DNA of 64,000 bases from Streptococcus suis (lineage in GTDB: Bacteria; Bacillota; Bacilli; Lactobacillales; Streptococcaceae): assembly GCF_016775005.1 (NCBI RefSeq), contig NZ_JAEUXI010000001.1, positions 372,001-436,000 of the forward strand, written 5' to 3'. Position 1 is the stretch's first letter. Each line of letters opens with the position of its first letter. The translations under genes and the position numbers were made by a program. Under the pieces are notes generated by a model, which saw only the letters and a list, made by a program, of their open reading frames with translations, made no database searches and was not told the origin of the DNA. Below are positions 9,718 to 18,326 of the stretch, one piece after another.

Positions 9718-10291
9718 CTTTTTCCCCTATTTCTTCTGTCAGTTGCTGATAGCTAGTCTGGCTTAACCCAAACAAGCAATACTTGCGCACCTTATGACTA
9801 TAACGGTCGCTTCCCTTATAGGAACGAATGAGTTGGAAGCCCGCGCGTTTGGCGACGGCCTGACTGGCTCGGTTCTCTTCATGGGTAACCAGCGCCAATT
9901 CTCTCAATTGCAAGGCGTTAAAAGCTAGAAAGACCAACGTTTTAAGGGCTTCTGTCATCAAGCCTTTTCCTCTGAAGTCTTTCCTAAGCAAATAGCCTAT
10001 TTCAGCCTGGCGACTGCCTTCTTGGATTTTTTCAAACCGAATCATCCCAATTAAGCACCCTGTTTCCTTGTCTTCCATCCCCCAGACTCCAAGAGGAGCT
10101 TGCATTCCCTCACGAACAAGGGCCTCTGTCGCTTCTTCCTTATCAAGAATAGCTGGAAATACAAAGGCCAGATTTTCAGGGTCCGAAACAAGCTGATAAA
10201 AATCCTCAACATCCGAAAATCGCAAGGGACGAAGATAGAGGCGCGGAGTCTCCATCTCTGCAAAGGCTGCAAGTTCTTTCCAAATTATCAT
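9704..10291 (-). CDS. GNAT family acetyltransferase (RimJ/RimL-like)
   Basis: This 195-residue acetyltransferase has the RimJ/RimL-type opening METPRLYLRPLRFSDVEDFY (from residue 12), acetyl-CoA-binding LRKDFRGKGLMTEAL and ENRASQAVAKRAGF. The start at 10291 has a weak AGGT site. An internal start at the METPRLYL methionine is possible, since homology begins there. The acceptor substrate is unknown. The gene overlaps map downstream. Confidence 0.85.
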   Translation of the reverse strand: MIIWKELAAFAEMETPRLYLRPLRFSDVEDFYQLVSDPENLAFVFPAILDKEEATEALVREGMQAPLGVWGMEDKETGCLIGMIRFEKIQEGSRQAEIGYLLRKDFRGKGLMTEALKTLVFLAFNALQLRELALVTHEENRASQAVAKRAGFQLIRSYKGSDRYSHKVRKYCLFGLSQTSYQQLTEEIGEKDDYH

Positions 10292-10301
10292 CTTCTACCT
10301 A

Positions 10302-10336
10302 AGAGGCTGGACCAGAGTCCAGCCTCATTTTTTTTG
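10302..10336. terminator. Perfect hairpin between murA and GNAT gene, U-run only on the plus strand
   Basis: GAGGCTGGAC-caga-GTCCAGCCTC is a 10-base perfect stem. The T-run follows it on the plus strand, although all nearby genes are on the minus strand. On the minus strand it would be only a stable hairpin between murA and the GNAT gene. Confidence 0.5.
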
Positions 10337-10342
10337 CCTGAC

Positions 10343-11602
10343 TTAGTCTTCAATCAACTGGATATCCGCACCTAAGTCTTGTAATTTTTCAATAATGTTT
10401 GAATACCCACGCAGGATAAATTCGATATTGGTGATCTCCGTTTGACCTTCGGCCATCAAGCCAGCAATGACCATAGCAGCACCAGCACGCAAATCAGTTG
10501 CCTTCACAGATGCTCCCTTTAGTTGGTTTGGGCCTTGATAGGCAATATGGTTGCTGCGTGTACGGATATCTGCTCCCATCCGTGCCAACTCTTGCACGTG
10601 ACCAACCCGTTTTTCATAAATGGTATCCGTAATACTGCCACTGCCCTCTGCTTTCAAAAGAAGCGGCGTCAGAGGCTGTTGTAGGTCTGTCGCAAAACCA
10701 GGGTATGGTGCAGTTTTCACGCTAACAGCTTTCAGTTTCTCTTGTTTTTCAACAAAGATACTATCTTCAGAAATCGTCATCCGTACACCCATCGCTTCCA
10801 ACTTGGCAATAAAGCTTTCCAAGTGTTCGTAAAGCACATTGTCAATCTGGATGCCTTCTCCGACAGCGGCAGCCAAGGCAATATAGGTTCCTGCTTCAAT
10901 CCGGTCTGGAATTACCTGATGGCGAGTACCATGAAGACTATCCACACCTTCGATGGTAATCACATCTGTACCAGCACCACGAATATGAGCTCCCATGTTA
11001 TTCAAAAGAGTTGCCACATCAATGATTTCTGGCTCACGCGCAGCATTTTCAATGACCGTACGGCCTTCTGCTTTTACAGCTGCCAAAATCGTATTTATAG
11101 TTGCTCCAACACTGACAACATCCATGAAGATATGGGCTCCATGAATACGACTACCGTTGGTCGAGAGGCGCATATTAGTGCCTTCATAGGTTACCTCTGC
11201 TCCCATGGCTTCGAAGGCTTTCAAATGCAAATCAATCGGACGAGGGCCGAGATCACATCCTCCCGGCAATCCGACAACGGCTTGACCATAACGACCTAAG
11301 AGCGAACCGTAGAAATAATAGGAAGCGCGTAGGCTATTGATTTTACCGAAAGGCATAGGCATGTCTTTCACACCACGAGGATCGATTTCAAGAGTTTCAC
11401 CATCACGCTTGACACTTGCTCCCATGGTTTCCATAATATCAATCAAACTATCCACATCCGAGATAGCCGGAACACCGTCTAGAGTGACGATCCCATCTGC
11501 TAGAATAATGGCTGGAATCAAGGCAACAACTGAGTTTTTAGCTCCACTCACTGTTACATTTCCTTTTAAGGTGCGACCACCATTGATAACAATCTTTCTC
11601 AT
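10343..11602 (-). CDS. murA: UDP-N-acetylglucosamine 1-carboxyvinyltransferase
   Basis: MurA adds enolpyruvate from PEP to UDP-GlcNAc, the committed step of peptidoglycan precursor synthesis and the fosfomycin target. The 419-residue product starts [10 protein letters not shown], has KN at about residues 22-23, and carries the catalytic cysteine C116 in [17 protein letters not shown]. Streptococci have two paralogues (MurA and MurZ/MurA2); I cannot say which this is. A TGATAAAAT -10 lies upstream. Confidence 0.95.
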   Translation of the reverse strand: MRKIVINGGRTLKGNVTVSGAKNSVVALIPAIILADGIVTLDGVPAISDVDSLIDIMETMGASVKRDGETLEIDPRGVKDMPMPFGKINSLRASYYFYGSLLGRYGQAVVGLPGGCDLGPRPIDLHLKAFEAMGAEVTYEGTNMRLSTNGSRIHGAHIFMDVVSVGATINTILAAVKAEGRTVIENAAREPEIIDVATLLNNMGAHIRGAGTDVITIEGVDSLHGTRHQVIPDRIEAGTYIALAAAVGEGIQIDNVLYEHLESFIAKLEAMGVRMTISEDSIFVEKQEKLKAVSVKTAPYPGFATDLQQPLTPLLLKAEGSGSITDTIYEKRVGHVQELARMGADIRTRSNHIAYQGPNQLKGASVKATDLRAGAAMVIAGLMAEGQTEITNIEFILRGYSNIIEKLQDLGADIQLIED

Positions 11603-11689
11603 ACTTTCGAATCACTTTCCTGTTTTTGCCCAAAAGGGCATACATTTCATTTTATCATAATAAAACTGATTAAGCTAGGTTAATGCATA

Positions 11690-11718
11690 AAAAGGCAACG
11701 TTTCCATTGCCTTTTTCT
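11690..11718 (-). terminator. Terminator after flavoprotein gene
   Basis: AAAAAGGCAA...TTGCCTTTTT is a 10-base stem with a T-rich tail, just before the 11721 stop on the minus strand. Confidence 0.8.
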
Positions 11719-11720
11719 TT

Positions 11721-12326
11721 TTATATGATGGATTCAATCACCTTTTCAGCATGTTGTAGATAGGTTTCCAGTTGGTCTCGCTCCAAATAAGGAACCCGAC
11801 CATAGAAGATATGGTCTAGAACCTGACAGTCGTTACTATTAAATAGCCAATCGGATGTCAAGGTCTTCATGGCTTGATCAATAGGCGTCAAACTGCCATC
11901 TTCATTTTGAGGTTGACCAGTCGGCGTGAAAAAGAGGGCCTTTTTCTGGGCAAAGCGTTTGCGGGGTTCATCCGATTCAAAGCTATAAGCAAAGCCGTGT
12001 TGAAAGACACGATCAATGTAGCCTTTCATAATAGCTGGCATGCCATTCCACCATGATGGGAAAATATAGATCAGCAGATCGCTTTCTTCAATCAAGTTCA
12101 TTTCAATCTGAACATCTGCCGGGTAGGTATCTGACTGTCGAACAAAGCGTCCTTCTTCGATATGGATGGTATCTGGTCCCATCAAAATGGGATCAAACTC
12201 CAAAGCATATAAGTCGCGAACAGTCACTTCTGCTCCGCCTTTTTTCAAAGCCCCTTCAACTCGTTTCGCCAAGGAATGGGTAAAGCTTTCTTTTCTCGGA
12301 TGTGCAAATACTATCAAGGCCTTCAT
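11721..12326 (-). CDS. NAD(P)H-dependent oxidoreductase, flavodoxin-like (NQO1/MdaB type)
   Basis: The 201-residue product shows the flavodoxin-like quinone reductase pattern: KALIVFAHPRKESFTHSLA at the N-terminus (FMN/FAD phosphate loop), LIYIFPSWWNGMPAIMKGYIDRVF in the middle, and FFTPTGQP. Relatives reduce quinones or azo compounds with NAD(P)H. It lies 26 bases downstream of metK on the same strand, and could be read through from it. Confidence 0.88.
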   Translation of the reverse strand: MKALIVFAHPRKESFTHSLAKRVEGALKKGGAEVTVRDLYALEFDPILMGPDTIHIEEGRFVRQSDTYPADVQIEMNLIEESDLLIYIFPSWWNGMPAIMKGYIDRVFQHGFAYSFESDEPRKRFAQKKALFFTPTGQPQNEDGSLTPIDQAMKTLTSDWLFNSNDCQVLDHIFYGRVPYLERDQLETYLQHAEKVIESII

Positions 12327-12352
12327 CTTTTCACTCCTACTGCCCTATCTCT

Positions 12353-13546
12353 TTAATCCTGAATGGCTGCTAGCAATTGTTCTACCTTGTCTAATTTCTC
12401 CCATGGGAGATCAATGTCGGTACGCCCCATGTGTCCATAGGCTGCAGTTTGCTTGTAAATCGGACGTTTGAGGTCCAGCATTTGAATAATGCCAGCTGGG
12501 CGCAAATCGAAAATCTGACGAACAGCTGCTTCCAATTTGCTTTCCGCTACTGTACTCGTACCGAAGGTATCGATGCGAACTGAAACTGGATGAGCAACAC
12601 CGATAGCGTAAGCCAATTGAACTTCAGCCTTTTTAGCCAAACCAGCTGCGACGATATTTTTAGCGATGTAGCGTGCCGCATAAGATGCAGAACGGTCCAC
12701 TTTGGTCGCATCCTTACCAGAGAAGGCACCGCCACCATGACGAGAATAACCACCATAGGTATCAACGATGATCTTACGACCTGTCAAACCAGAGTCCCCT
12801 TGAGGTCCACCAATAACAAAGCGACCAGTTGGGTTGATAAAATAGTTGGTTTGATCATCCAAATATTGAGCTGGAATGATTTCCTTGATCACACGTTCAA
12901 TGACATCCTGACGAATTTGCTCCTGGCTAACTTCTGGATCATGCTGAGTCGAAATAACGACTGTATCCACACGAACAGGTTGATTGTCTTCATCGTATTC
13001 AACCGTTACCTGTGACTTAGCATCTGGACGGAGATAAGCAATTTCACCAGATTTTCTCAACTCGGCCAAACGACGCACCAATTTGTGACTAAGTGAAATT
13101 GGCAACGGCATAAGTTCAGGCGTTTCATCTACTGCAAAACCAAACATGAGCCCCTGGTCACCTGCACCAATCAAATCCAATGGATCTTGACTAGCATCTT
13201 GACGAGTTTCCAAAGCTTCATTGACGCCTTGGGCAATATCTGGCGATTGCTCTACAAGTGACGGATGAACCCCAACCGACTCAGCTGAAAAACCATACTC
13301 ACCTTTTGTATAGCCAATCTCCGCAATCGTGTCACGTACCACACGGTTAATATCCACATAGGCAGTGGTTGAAATCTCTCCAAAGACATGAACACTACCT
13401 GTATAAACAGCCGTCTCTGCCGCTACGTGCGCATCTGGATCCTCTGCTAAAATAGCGTCCAAAATAGCATCTGAAATCTGGTCTGCAATCTTATCCGGAT
13501 GACCCTCCGAAACAGATTCAGACGTAAACAACTTACGTTCTGACAT
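12353..13546 (-). CDS. metK: S-adenosylmethionine synthetase
   Basis: MetK makes SAM from methionine and ATP. The 397-residue product has the family motifs: ATP-binding [12 protein letters not shown] near residue 15, [12 protein letters not shown] near residue 125, and the P-loop-like [17 protein letters not shown] near residue 265. The ribosome site AGGGGGA is embedded in the 3' arm of an SMK (SAM-III) riboswitch, giving feedback repression by SAM. Upstream lies an unusual tandem hairpin array inside the presumed leader. Confidence 0.97.
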   Translation of the reverse strand: MSERKLFTSESVSEGHPDKIADQISDAILDAILAEDPDAHVAAETAVYTGSVHVFGEISTTAYVDINRVVRDTIAEIGYTKGEYGFSAESVGVHPSLVEQSPDIAQGVNEALETRQDASQDPLDLIGAGDQGLMFGFAVDETPELMPLPISLSHKLVRRLAELRKSGEIAYLRPDAKSQVTVEYDEDNQPVRVDTVVISTQHDPEVSQEQIRQDVIERVIKEIIPAQYLDDQTNYFINPTGRFVIGGPQGDSGLTGRKIIVDTYGGYSRHGGGAFSGKDATKVDRSASYAARYIAKNIVAAGLAKKAEVQLAYAIGVAHPVSVRIDTFGTSTVAESKLEAAVRQIFDLRPAGIIQMLDLKRPIYKQTAAYGHMGRTDIDLPWEKLDKVEQLLAAIQD

Positions 13547-13552
13547 AAAAAT

Positions 13553-13641
13553 GTCCCCCTTAAAATAGAATATATGCTAGAAAACTAGCGGGTTACTAAG
13601 GTTACAAAGAACTAGTCGAAGACTAGTTCTTTGCGAAAGAC
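13553..13641 (-). promoter_or_regulatory. SMK box (SAM-III riboswitch) of metK
   Basis: Reading the minus strand from 13641: GTCTTTC (P1 5' arm), a 13-base perfect hairpin CAAAGAACTAGTC-ttc-GACTAGTTCTTTG (13605-13633), then the conserved TTTGTAACC. An ACCTT...AAGG helix encloses a GCTAG-tttt-CTAGC hairpin, and the leader ends in AAGGGGGAC. GGGGGAC can pair with GTCTTTC (four Watson-Crick pairs and three U-G) and contains the metK ribosome site. TTTGTAACC, AGGGGGA and their order are the hallmarks of the SMK box, which blocks translation when SAM binds. The long P2/P3 helix and large P4 loop are lineage details. Confidence 0.82.
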
Positions 13642-13857
13642 ACCTGTCTTGAGCAAAGGAAAATCCTATTTGCGAAAGACTCCTGTCTTGAGCAAAGGAA
13701 AATCCTATTTGCGAAAGACTCCTGTCTTGAGCAAAGGAAAATCCTATTTGCGAAAGACACCTGTCTTGAGCAAGGGAAATCCTATTTGCGAAAGACTCCT
13801 GTCTTGAGCAAGGGAAACCCTATTTGCGAAAGACTCCTGTCTTGAACAAAGGAAAAT
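13630..13857 (-). repeat. Tandem array of six 38-39 bp hairpin units in the metK leader
   Basis: Units start at 13630, 13669, 13708, 13747, 13785 and 13823, with period 39 then 38, and 90% or better identity. Each unit folds as TTTGC-g-aAAGAC-tcct-GTCTT-ga-GCAAA, followed by GGAAAATCC, which is itself a small inverted repeat. The inner arms alternate between GACACC and GACTCC (copies 1 and 4 differ from 2, 3, 5 and 6). There are no spacers, so it is not a CRISPR. The unit nearest metK contributes the GTCTTTC arm of the SMK box. Confidence 0.9.
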
Positions 13858-13860
13858 TTC

Positions 13861-14179
13861 CAGATACTCAACGAGAAAGACAATACCAGACTGTATGAAA
13901 TCAGCCTTATTTAAAGAAAATGGTTACTGAAGTGTAGTAAAGTTTTTACACTTACTATTCAATGTTACCAGCTTCTTTAATTGTGTTTCAAATATTTCTG
14001 CAAATATTAACTAGTCTATAAACTACCTTTTCGGGACTTAATAACTCTTCTAGTATAGCATACTCCTTTCATTCCTACTATGCATTTAGCGAAGATATTT
14101 TAAAAAAACTTATAATATTCCTAGAAAAAAAGCCTATTTTCTATTATAATGGTTTCAATACATTTTTTAGGGGAGTGTT
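13861..14179. promoter_or_regulatory. Divergent promoter region metK / GH25 gene
   Basis: For the plus strand, TATAAT at 14145-14150 with a weak TAGAAA -35 (17-base spacer) and the ribosome site AGGGGAG (14169-14175) serve the GH25 gene. For the minus strand, TGCTATACT at 14052-14060 is the best metK promoter candidate. It would give a leader of about 500 nt containing the whole repeat array. The rest is AT-rich with no reading frame I can support. Confidence 0.5.
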
Positions 14180-17044
14180 ATGAAAGTAAAAAACGCTATT
14201 TTCCTCGCTAGTAGCTCACTAGCCCTTTTTACGAGTCCACTCGTTGCAGCTGATCAGACCAGTCAAACTCTTCAGTCTGTTGAAAATGCAGCCATTTCTG
14301 TAACTGTTTCGAGCCAACAAACAGCAGACACTGTTCAATTAAGCTTATCAGGACCTAGTGATGGCAGCTTGACCAACCTTGCAACACGCTTGGTGTCAAC
14401 GGATGGTCAGTCAATCCCTGTCAGCTTTAGCTTAGATGCCAGTGGTTTGTATATCGCACAAGTCAGCACCAGCCAATTGACAGCGAGCGAATGGCTACTT
14501 TATGCAACTGCGACTGACAAGCAAGGACAGACACTTTCCTTCCAACCAGCTGCCATTTCAATTCAATTGAACCAACCACTTGCTAGCTCTGAAGCAACAA
14601 GTACTGAAACTACAGCCGATCCTTCAACGGGAACTAGCACTTCTACGACAACAGCTTCTCAAACCGCTGCAATAACAAATGCAACGACTCCATCTTCGAG
14701 TACAATAGTGGCAAGTGTTAGCAAGTCAACTGCAACTTCCGTCACCGACGGCAAAAGTTCATCAACTGCAACTAGTACAAGTCAACTTCGCACTGCTGCT
14801 CAAGCTCGTGTCACCAGTTCAACCGCAACAAGCACGTCAGCTGCAAAGCCAAGCGCTAGTGTATCCATTGAAAATCTTGACCAAACCAAGGCTCAATTTG
14901 ATGTGGTTGTAAAAAATGTCGTGAGTCCGAACGGGATCAAGACCATTCGAGTGCCTGTCTGGTCTGCTGAAAATGGCCAAGATGACATCATTTGGTATCC
15001 AGTAACAGATCAGGGAAATGGCACCTACCGCGTAACGGTTCAAGCCAAAAACCACAAGAACTCCCTTGGTACCTATCTTGCCCATGTTTATGTGGTCCCT
15101 CAGACAGGTAATCTGGTATATGTCGGTGAAACTAAGACCGTCCTTGAAAAGCAATCTGCTAAAGGAACCATTGCAGTTTCAAGTCCTGATCCAACAACTG
15201 GTACCTTCAAAGTACAAATCAACAATCTAGTCACACCAAACGGCATTCAGTCGGTATTCATTCCAACCTGGACAGATGCCAATGGCCAGGACGATATCGT
15301 TTGGCATCAAGCCACCAAGGCAACTGACGGCAGCTATTCTGTCACCATTTCACCTAGCCAACACAAGTCTGAAGATGGCAAGTACATCATTCACGCTTAT
15401 GTGAAGAATAGCCAAGGCAAGATGGAATTCATTGGTAGCCAAACTGCGACCATCAACCGACCAAAGCCAAGCGCTAGTGTATCCATTGAAAATCTAGACC
15501 AAACCAAGGCTCAATTTGATGTGGTTGTAAAAAATGTCGTGAGTCCGAATGGAATCAAGACCATTCGAGTGCCTGTCTGGTCTGCTGAAAATGGCCAAGA
15601 TGACATCATTTGGTACCCAGTCACAGATCAGGGAAATGGAACCTACCGCGTAACGGTTCAAGCCAAAAACCACAAGAACTCCCTTGGTACCTATCATGCC
15701 CATGTTTATGTGGTCCCTCAGACAGGTAATCTGGTATATGTCGGTGAAACTAAGACCGTCCTTGAAAAGCAATCTGCTAAAGGAACCATTGCTGTTTCAA
15801 GTCTTGATCCAACAACCGGTGCCTTCAAGGTACAAATCAACAATCTAGTTACACCAAACGGCATTCAGTCGGTATTCATTCCAACCTGGACAGATGCCAA
15901 TGGTCAGGACGATATCGTTTGGCATCAAGCCACCAAGGCAACTGATGGTAGCTATGCTGTCACCATTTCACCTAGCCAACACAAGTCTGCAGATGGCAAG
16001 TACATCATCCACGCTTATGTGAAGAATAGCCAAGGCAAGATGGAATTCATTGGTAGCCAGTCAACAACTGTCAAACTACCAGCTATTAAAACAGCTGCAT
16101 CCGTAGAAATTGCAAACCTCAATCACGAAAGAGGACAGTTTGATGTCATCGTATCCAATATCACAATTGCCAACGGTTTGAAAAAAGTTCAAGTTCCTGT
16201 TTGGTCTGGTATAGGTGGCCAGGACGATATCCAATGGTACGAAGCAAGCCTTCAAAGTGATGGAACTTATCTAGTAACTGTCCGAGCAAGCCAGCACAAG
16301 CACTCTGCTGGTAACTATCATGCCCATGTTTATCTGACAGATACTATTAATCAGCGAACCTTTGTTGGTGGTACTAGTATCGAATTAAACTACAAGCAGC
16401 AACCGTCACGGATTTTCATCGATGTAAGTAGTCACAATAATTACTTATCTGTAGCAGACTATCAGAAACTTTCTGCAAATGGAGTCGCTGGGGTTGTTGT
16501 AAAATTGACAGAAGGAACCAGTTATAAAAATCCATTTGCCCAATCTCAGGTCTCAAATGCATTAGCTGCTGGACTGAAAGTTTCAGTTTACCACTATTCT
16601 CACTTCACTTCAGCAAGTGATGCTCGCGCTGAAGCAACCTATTTTGTTGAAGAAGCTCGAAGACTCGGTTTGCCAAACACAACCCTCATGGTCAATGATA
16701 TTGAAGAATACAAGACTCGTGCAAATATCAATTCCAATATGAAGGAATGGGAAAAGAGAATGAGAGAGCTTGGCTTTACCAATACCATTCATTACACAGG
16801 GGCGAGTTGGTTAGATAAAAACTCACTTGGAATTGTGGGTCCTATTGACACTTCCTTATTTGGAGCAGAGAATTTTTGGGTCGCTCAGTATCCCTATATC
16901 AATGGAATGTCGCCAGAAACTGCTATTCAAATGAACCTGCATTCACAGACTGCAGCTTGGCAGTTTACCTCAAAAGCAAAACTCCTACCTACTCATTCCA
17001 ATTTCGATTTGAACCTAGACTACTCTGGACGCTTCACAAGATAA
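14180..17044 (+). CDS. Secreted GH25 muramidase with GBS Bsp-like repeats
   Basis: The 954-residue protein has a signal peptide (residues 1 to about 24, ending LVAADQ). A first Bsp-like beta domain (about 38-130) and a Ser/Thr-rich linker (about 135-222) follow. Bsp-like repeats come next in order A (223-327), B (328-428), A' (429-533), B' (534-634) and a divergent C (about 640-735). The GH25 lysozyme domain lies at the C-terminus (about 742-954). GH25 residues D748 (FIDVSSHN) and D840-x-E842 (VNDIEEY) are present, so the enzyme should cut the MurNAc-GlcNAc bond of peptidoglycan. Bsp-like repeats are known from group B streptococcal surface protein Bsp, where they affect cell shape. There is no LPXTG anchor; retention probably relies on the repeats. 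Confidence 0.92.
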   Translation: MKVKNAIFLASSSLALFTSPLVAADQTSQTLQSVENAAISVTVSSQQTADTVQLSLSGPSDGSLTNLATRLVSTDGQSIPVSFSLDASGLYIAQVSTSQLTASEWLLYATATDKQGQTLSFQPAAISIQLNQPLASSEATSTETTADPSTGTSTSTTTASQTAAITNATTPSSSTIVASVSKSTATSVTDGKSSSTATSTSQLRTAAQARVTSSTATSTSAAKPSASVSIENLDQTKAQFDVVVKNVVSPNGIKTIRVPVWSAENGQDDIIWYPVTDQGNGTYRVTVQAKNHKNSLGTYLAHVYVVPQTGNLVYVGETKTVLEKQSAKGTIAVSSPDPTTGTFKVQINNLVTPNGIQSVFIPTWTDANGQDDIVWHQATKATDGSYSVTISPSQHKSEDGKYIIHAYVKNSQGKMEFIGSQTATINRPKPSASVSIENLDQTKAQFDVVVKNVVSPNGIKTIRVPVWSAENGQDDIIWYPVTDQGNGTYRVTVQAKNHKNSLGTYHAHVYVVPQTGNLVYVGETKTVLEKQSAKGTIAVSSLDPTTGAFKVQINNLVTPNGIQSVFIPTWTDANGQDDIVWHQATKATDGSYAVTISPSQHKSADGKYIIHAYVKNSQGKMEFIGSQSTTVKLPAIKTAASVEIANLNHERGQFDVIVSNITIANGLKKVQVPVWSGIGGQDDIQWYEASLQSDGTYLVTVRASQHKHSAGNYHAHVYLTDTINQRTFVGGTSIELNYKQQPSRIFIDVSSHNNYLSVADYQKLSANGVAGVVVKLTEGTSYKNPFAQSQVSNALAAGLKVSVYHYSHFTSASDARAEATYFVEEARRLGLPNTTLMVNDIEEYKTRANINSNMKEWEKRMRELGFTNTIHYTGASWLDKNSLGIVGPIDTSLFGAENFWVAQYPYINGMSPETAIQMNLHSQTAAWQFTSKAKLLPTHSNFDLNLDYSGRFTR
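14845..16080 (+). repeat. 618-bp in-frame tandem duplication inside the GH25 gene
   Basis: The A-B domain pair (206 codons) is present twice, at 14845-15462 and 15463-16080. The copies differ by only scattered bases, so this is a recent duplication or an expandable repeat. Typical differences are cttgcc/catgcc near 15077/15695 and cctgat/cttgat near 15184/15802. Confidence 0.9.
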
Positions 17045-17060
17045 TCGAACTAGACTCTAC

Positions 17061-17087
17061 AAAAAAAAGCCCATAGGGCTTTTTTTA
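17061..17087. terminator. Bidirectional terminator between GH25 gene and dCMP deaminase
   Basis: AAAAAGCCC-ata-GGGCTTTTTTT has A and T runs on both flanks, between convergent genes. Confidence 0.85.
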
Positions 17088-17552
17088 TATAAATTCTGCA
17101 TCTTGAATTGCTTTTTTAACGGTTTCCAACGGTAAATGAACCAACTCACACTCTTTTTCCTTGTAAAGATACTGGGCGTAATCATCCATTCGGTATTCGT
17201 TTATATAGACGACACGTTGGCAACCAACCTGAAGCAATTGCTTAGAACAATTAAGGCAGGGAAAATGGGTCACATAGGCAGTAAATCCATGTGGAATCCC
17301 CCTTTCTGCTCCCTGCAAGATGGCATTGACTTCCGCATGTAAGGTCCTAGCACAATGACCGTCAATCATAAGGCATTCCTGATCCAAGCAATGCTCTGTC
17401 CCTGAAACCGATCCATTGTAGCCTGTTGCCACAACCTTGTTGTCCTTGACCAAGACAGCACCGACTTTAGCACGTTTACAAGTCGCCCGATTGGCAATCA
17501 AGAGCGCCTGCGCCGCAAAATATTCATCCCAGGCTAAACGATTTGTTGACAT
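17085..17552 (-). CDS. Deoxycytidylate (dCMP) deaminase family protein
   Basis: The 155-residue zinc deaminase has the metal ligands H72 and catalytic E74 (LHAEVNAIL) and C99/C102 (FPCLNCSKQL). It converts dCMP to dUMP for thymidylate synthesis. The family member in competence operons is called ComEB ('ComE operon protein 2'), but no competence genes are adjacent here. The ribosome site GGAGGTAAGTCATG is clear. It probably follows the CBS gene in one unit. Confidence 0.9.
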   Translation of the reverse strand: MSTNRLAWDEYFAAQALLIANRATCKRAKVGAVLVKDNKVVATGYNGSVSGTEHCLDQECLMIDGHCARTLHAEVNAILQGAERGIPHGFTAYVTHFPCLNCSKQLLQVGCQRVVYINEYRMDDYAQYLYKEKECELVHLPLETVKKAIQDAEFI

Positions 17553-17562
17553 GACTTACCTC

Positions 17563-18324
17563 CTAAAGTTTTTCACCTATAGTCGCATAAATCTCCGCCA
17601 AATCATGGCTAGTGATAATGCCTACTAAATCTTCTACTTCTAGGACAGTCCCATCCTTGCGCCGAGAAACCAGGACTGCCGCTTTTCGTGAACCTCCAAC
17701 TGCTGTCACTTGCTCAATTAATTGGAACAGACTGGAGCTTGCGGGTAAGGTCAGAACACGCAGACTGGCTTCTTCACAAGCCAAGACTCTAGATAAGGGG
17801 GTCTTTTGTACCAATTCTTTCAAACTCGTTGACTCGTGAATGGACCTTGCCAACCAATTGCTGATTCCATTTTCAGATAGGAGACCCTGATAACCTGTCT
17901 GTGAAAAAAGGGGAAATTTTGAAAAATGCTCTCGATCCACCACTTCCAAAGCCTGTGAGAGGGGCGTTGTTATTGAGAAACTGATGGGACGAGCCTTCTG
18001 GCTGGACGCCAAATAGTCCGCCAGAGTAACTGGTGATTCATACTGGGCAATGACCTTTTCCAAGACAGCAATCAACTCTTGCGAAGGTTGGGCTACTTCT
18101 TTTAAACCAGTCCGTTTTTCATGGACCATGAGATTACGGAGCTGTCTGGCAACATAGAGATTGTCCCAATTGGCTTGAACGGGATTAATTGGACTTAAGT
18201 CTTTGGCTTTGGCCAACATGGAGCCAACATCCGCATAGTCCCCATCTGCAATACTACAAACTTTACGCAAGACCTTGTCTAGGTCATTATAGAGTTCTAA
18301 AAAGCGTTCTTCTTTCATATCCAA
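17563..18324 (-). CDS. CBS-domain protein with HEPN-like N-terminus
   Basis: This 253-residue cytoplasmic protein has a helical N-terminal part (1 to about 110) and a C-terminal pair of CBS-like modules (about 115-250, ending GIITSHDLAEIYA). CBS pairs bind adenosyl nucleotides and act as sensors. The N-terminal part carries R63-N-L-M-V-H68, an R-x4-H pattern as in HEPN domains. I do not recognise a named function. The gene sits 2 bases from the M42 peptidase stop and ahead of dCMP deaminase. Confidence 0.72.
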   Translation of the reverse strand: MDMKEERFLELYNDLDKVLRKVCSIADGDYADVGSMLAKAKDLSPINPVQANWDNLYVARQLRNLMVHEKRTGLKEVAQPSQELIAVLEKVIAQYESPVTLADYLASSQKARPISFSITTPLSQALEVVDREHFSKFPLFSQTGYQGLLSENGISNWLARSIHESTSLKELVQKTPLSRVLACEEASLRVLTLPASSSLFQLIEQVTAVGGSRKAAVLVSRRKDGTVLEVEDLVGIITSHDLAEIYATIGEKL

Positions 18325-18326
18325 CC

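Noticed and set aside
13630-13857. CRISPR array candidate
   Set aside because: Units are directly adjacent with no variable spacers, only six copies, and no cas genes are nearby. The hairpins belong to the metK leader.
14837-15772. Two long minus-strand frames inside the GH25 gene
   Set aside because: They are shadows of the duplicated Bsp-like repeats; their near-identity follows from the DNA duplication.
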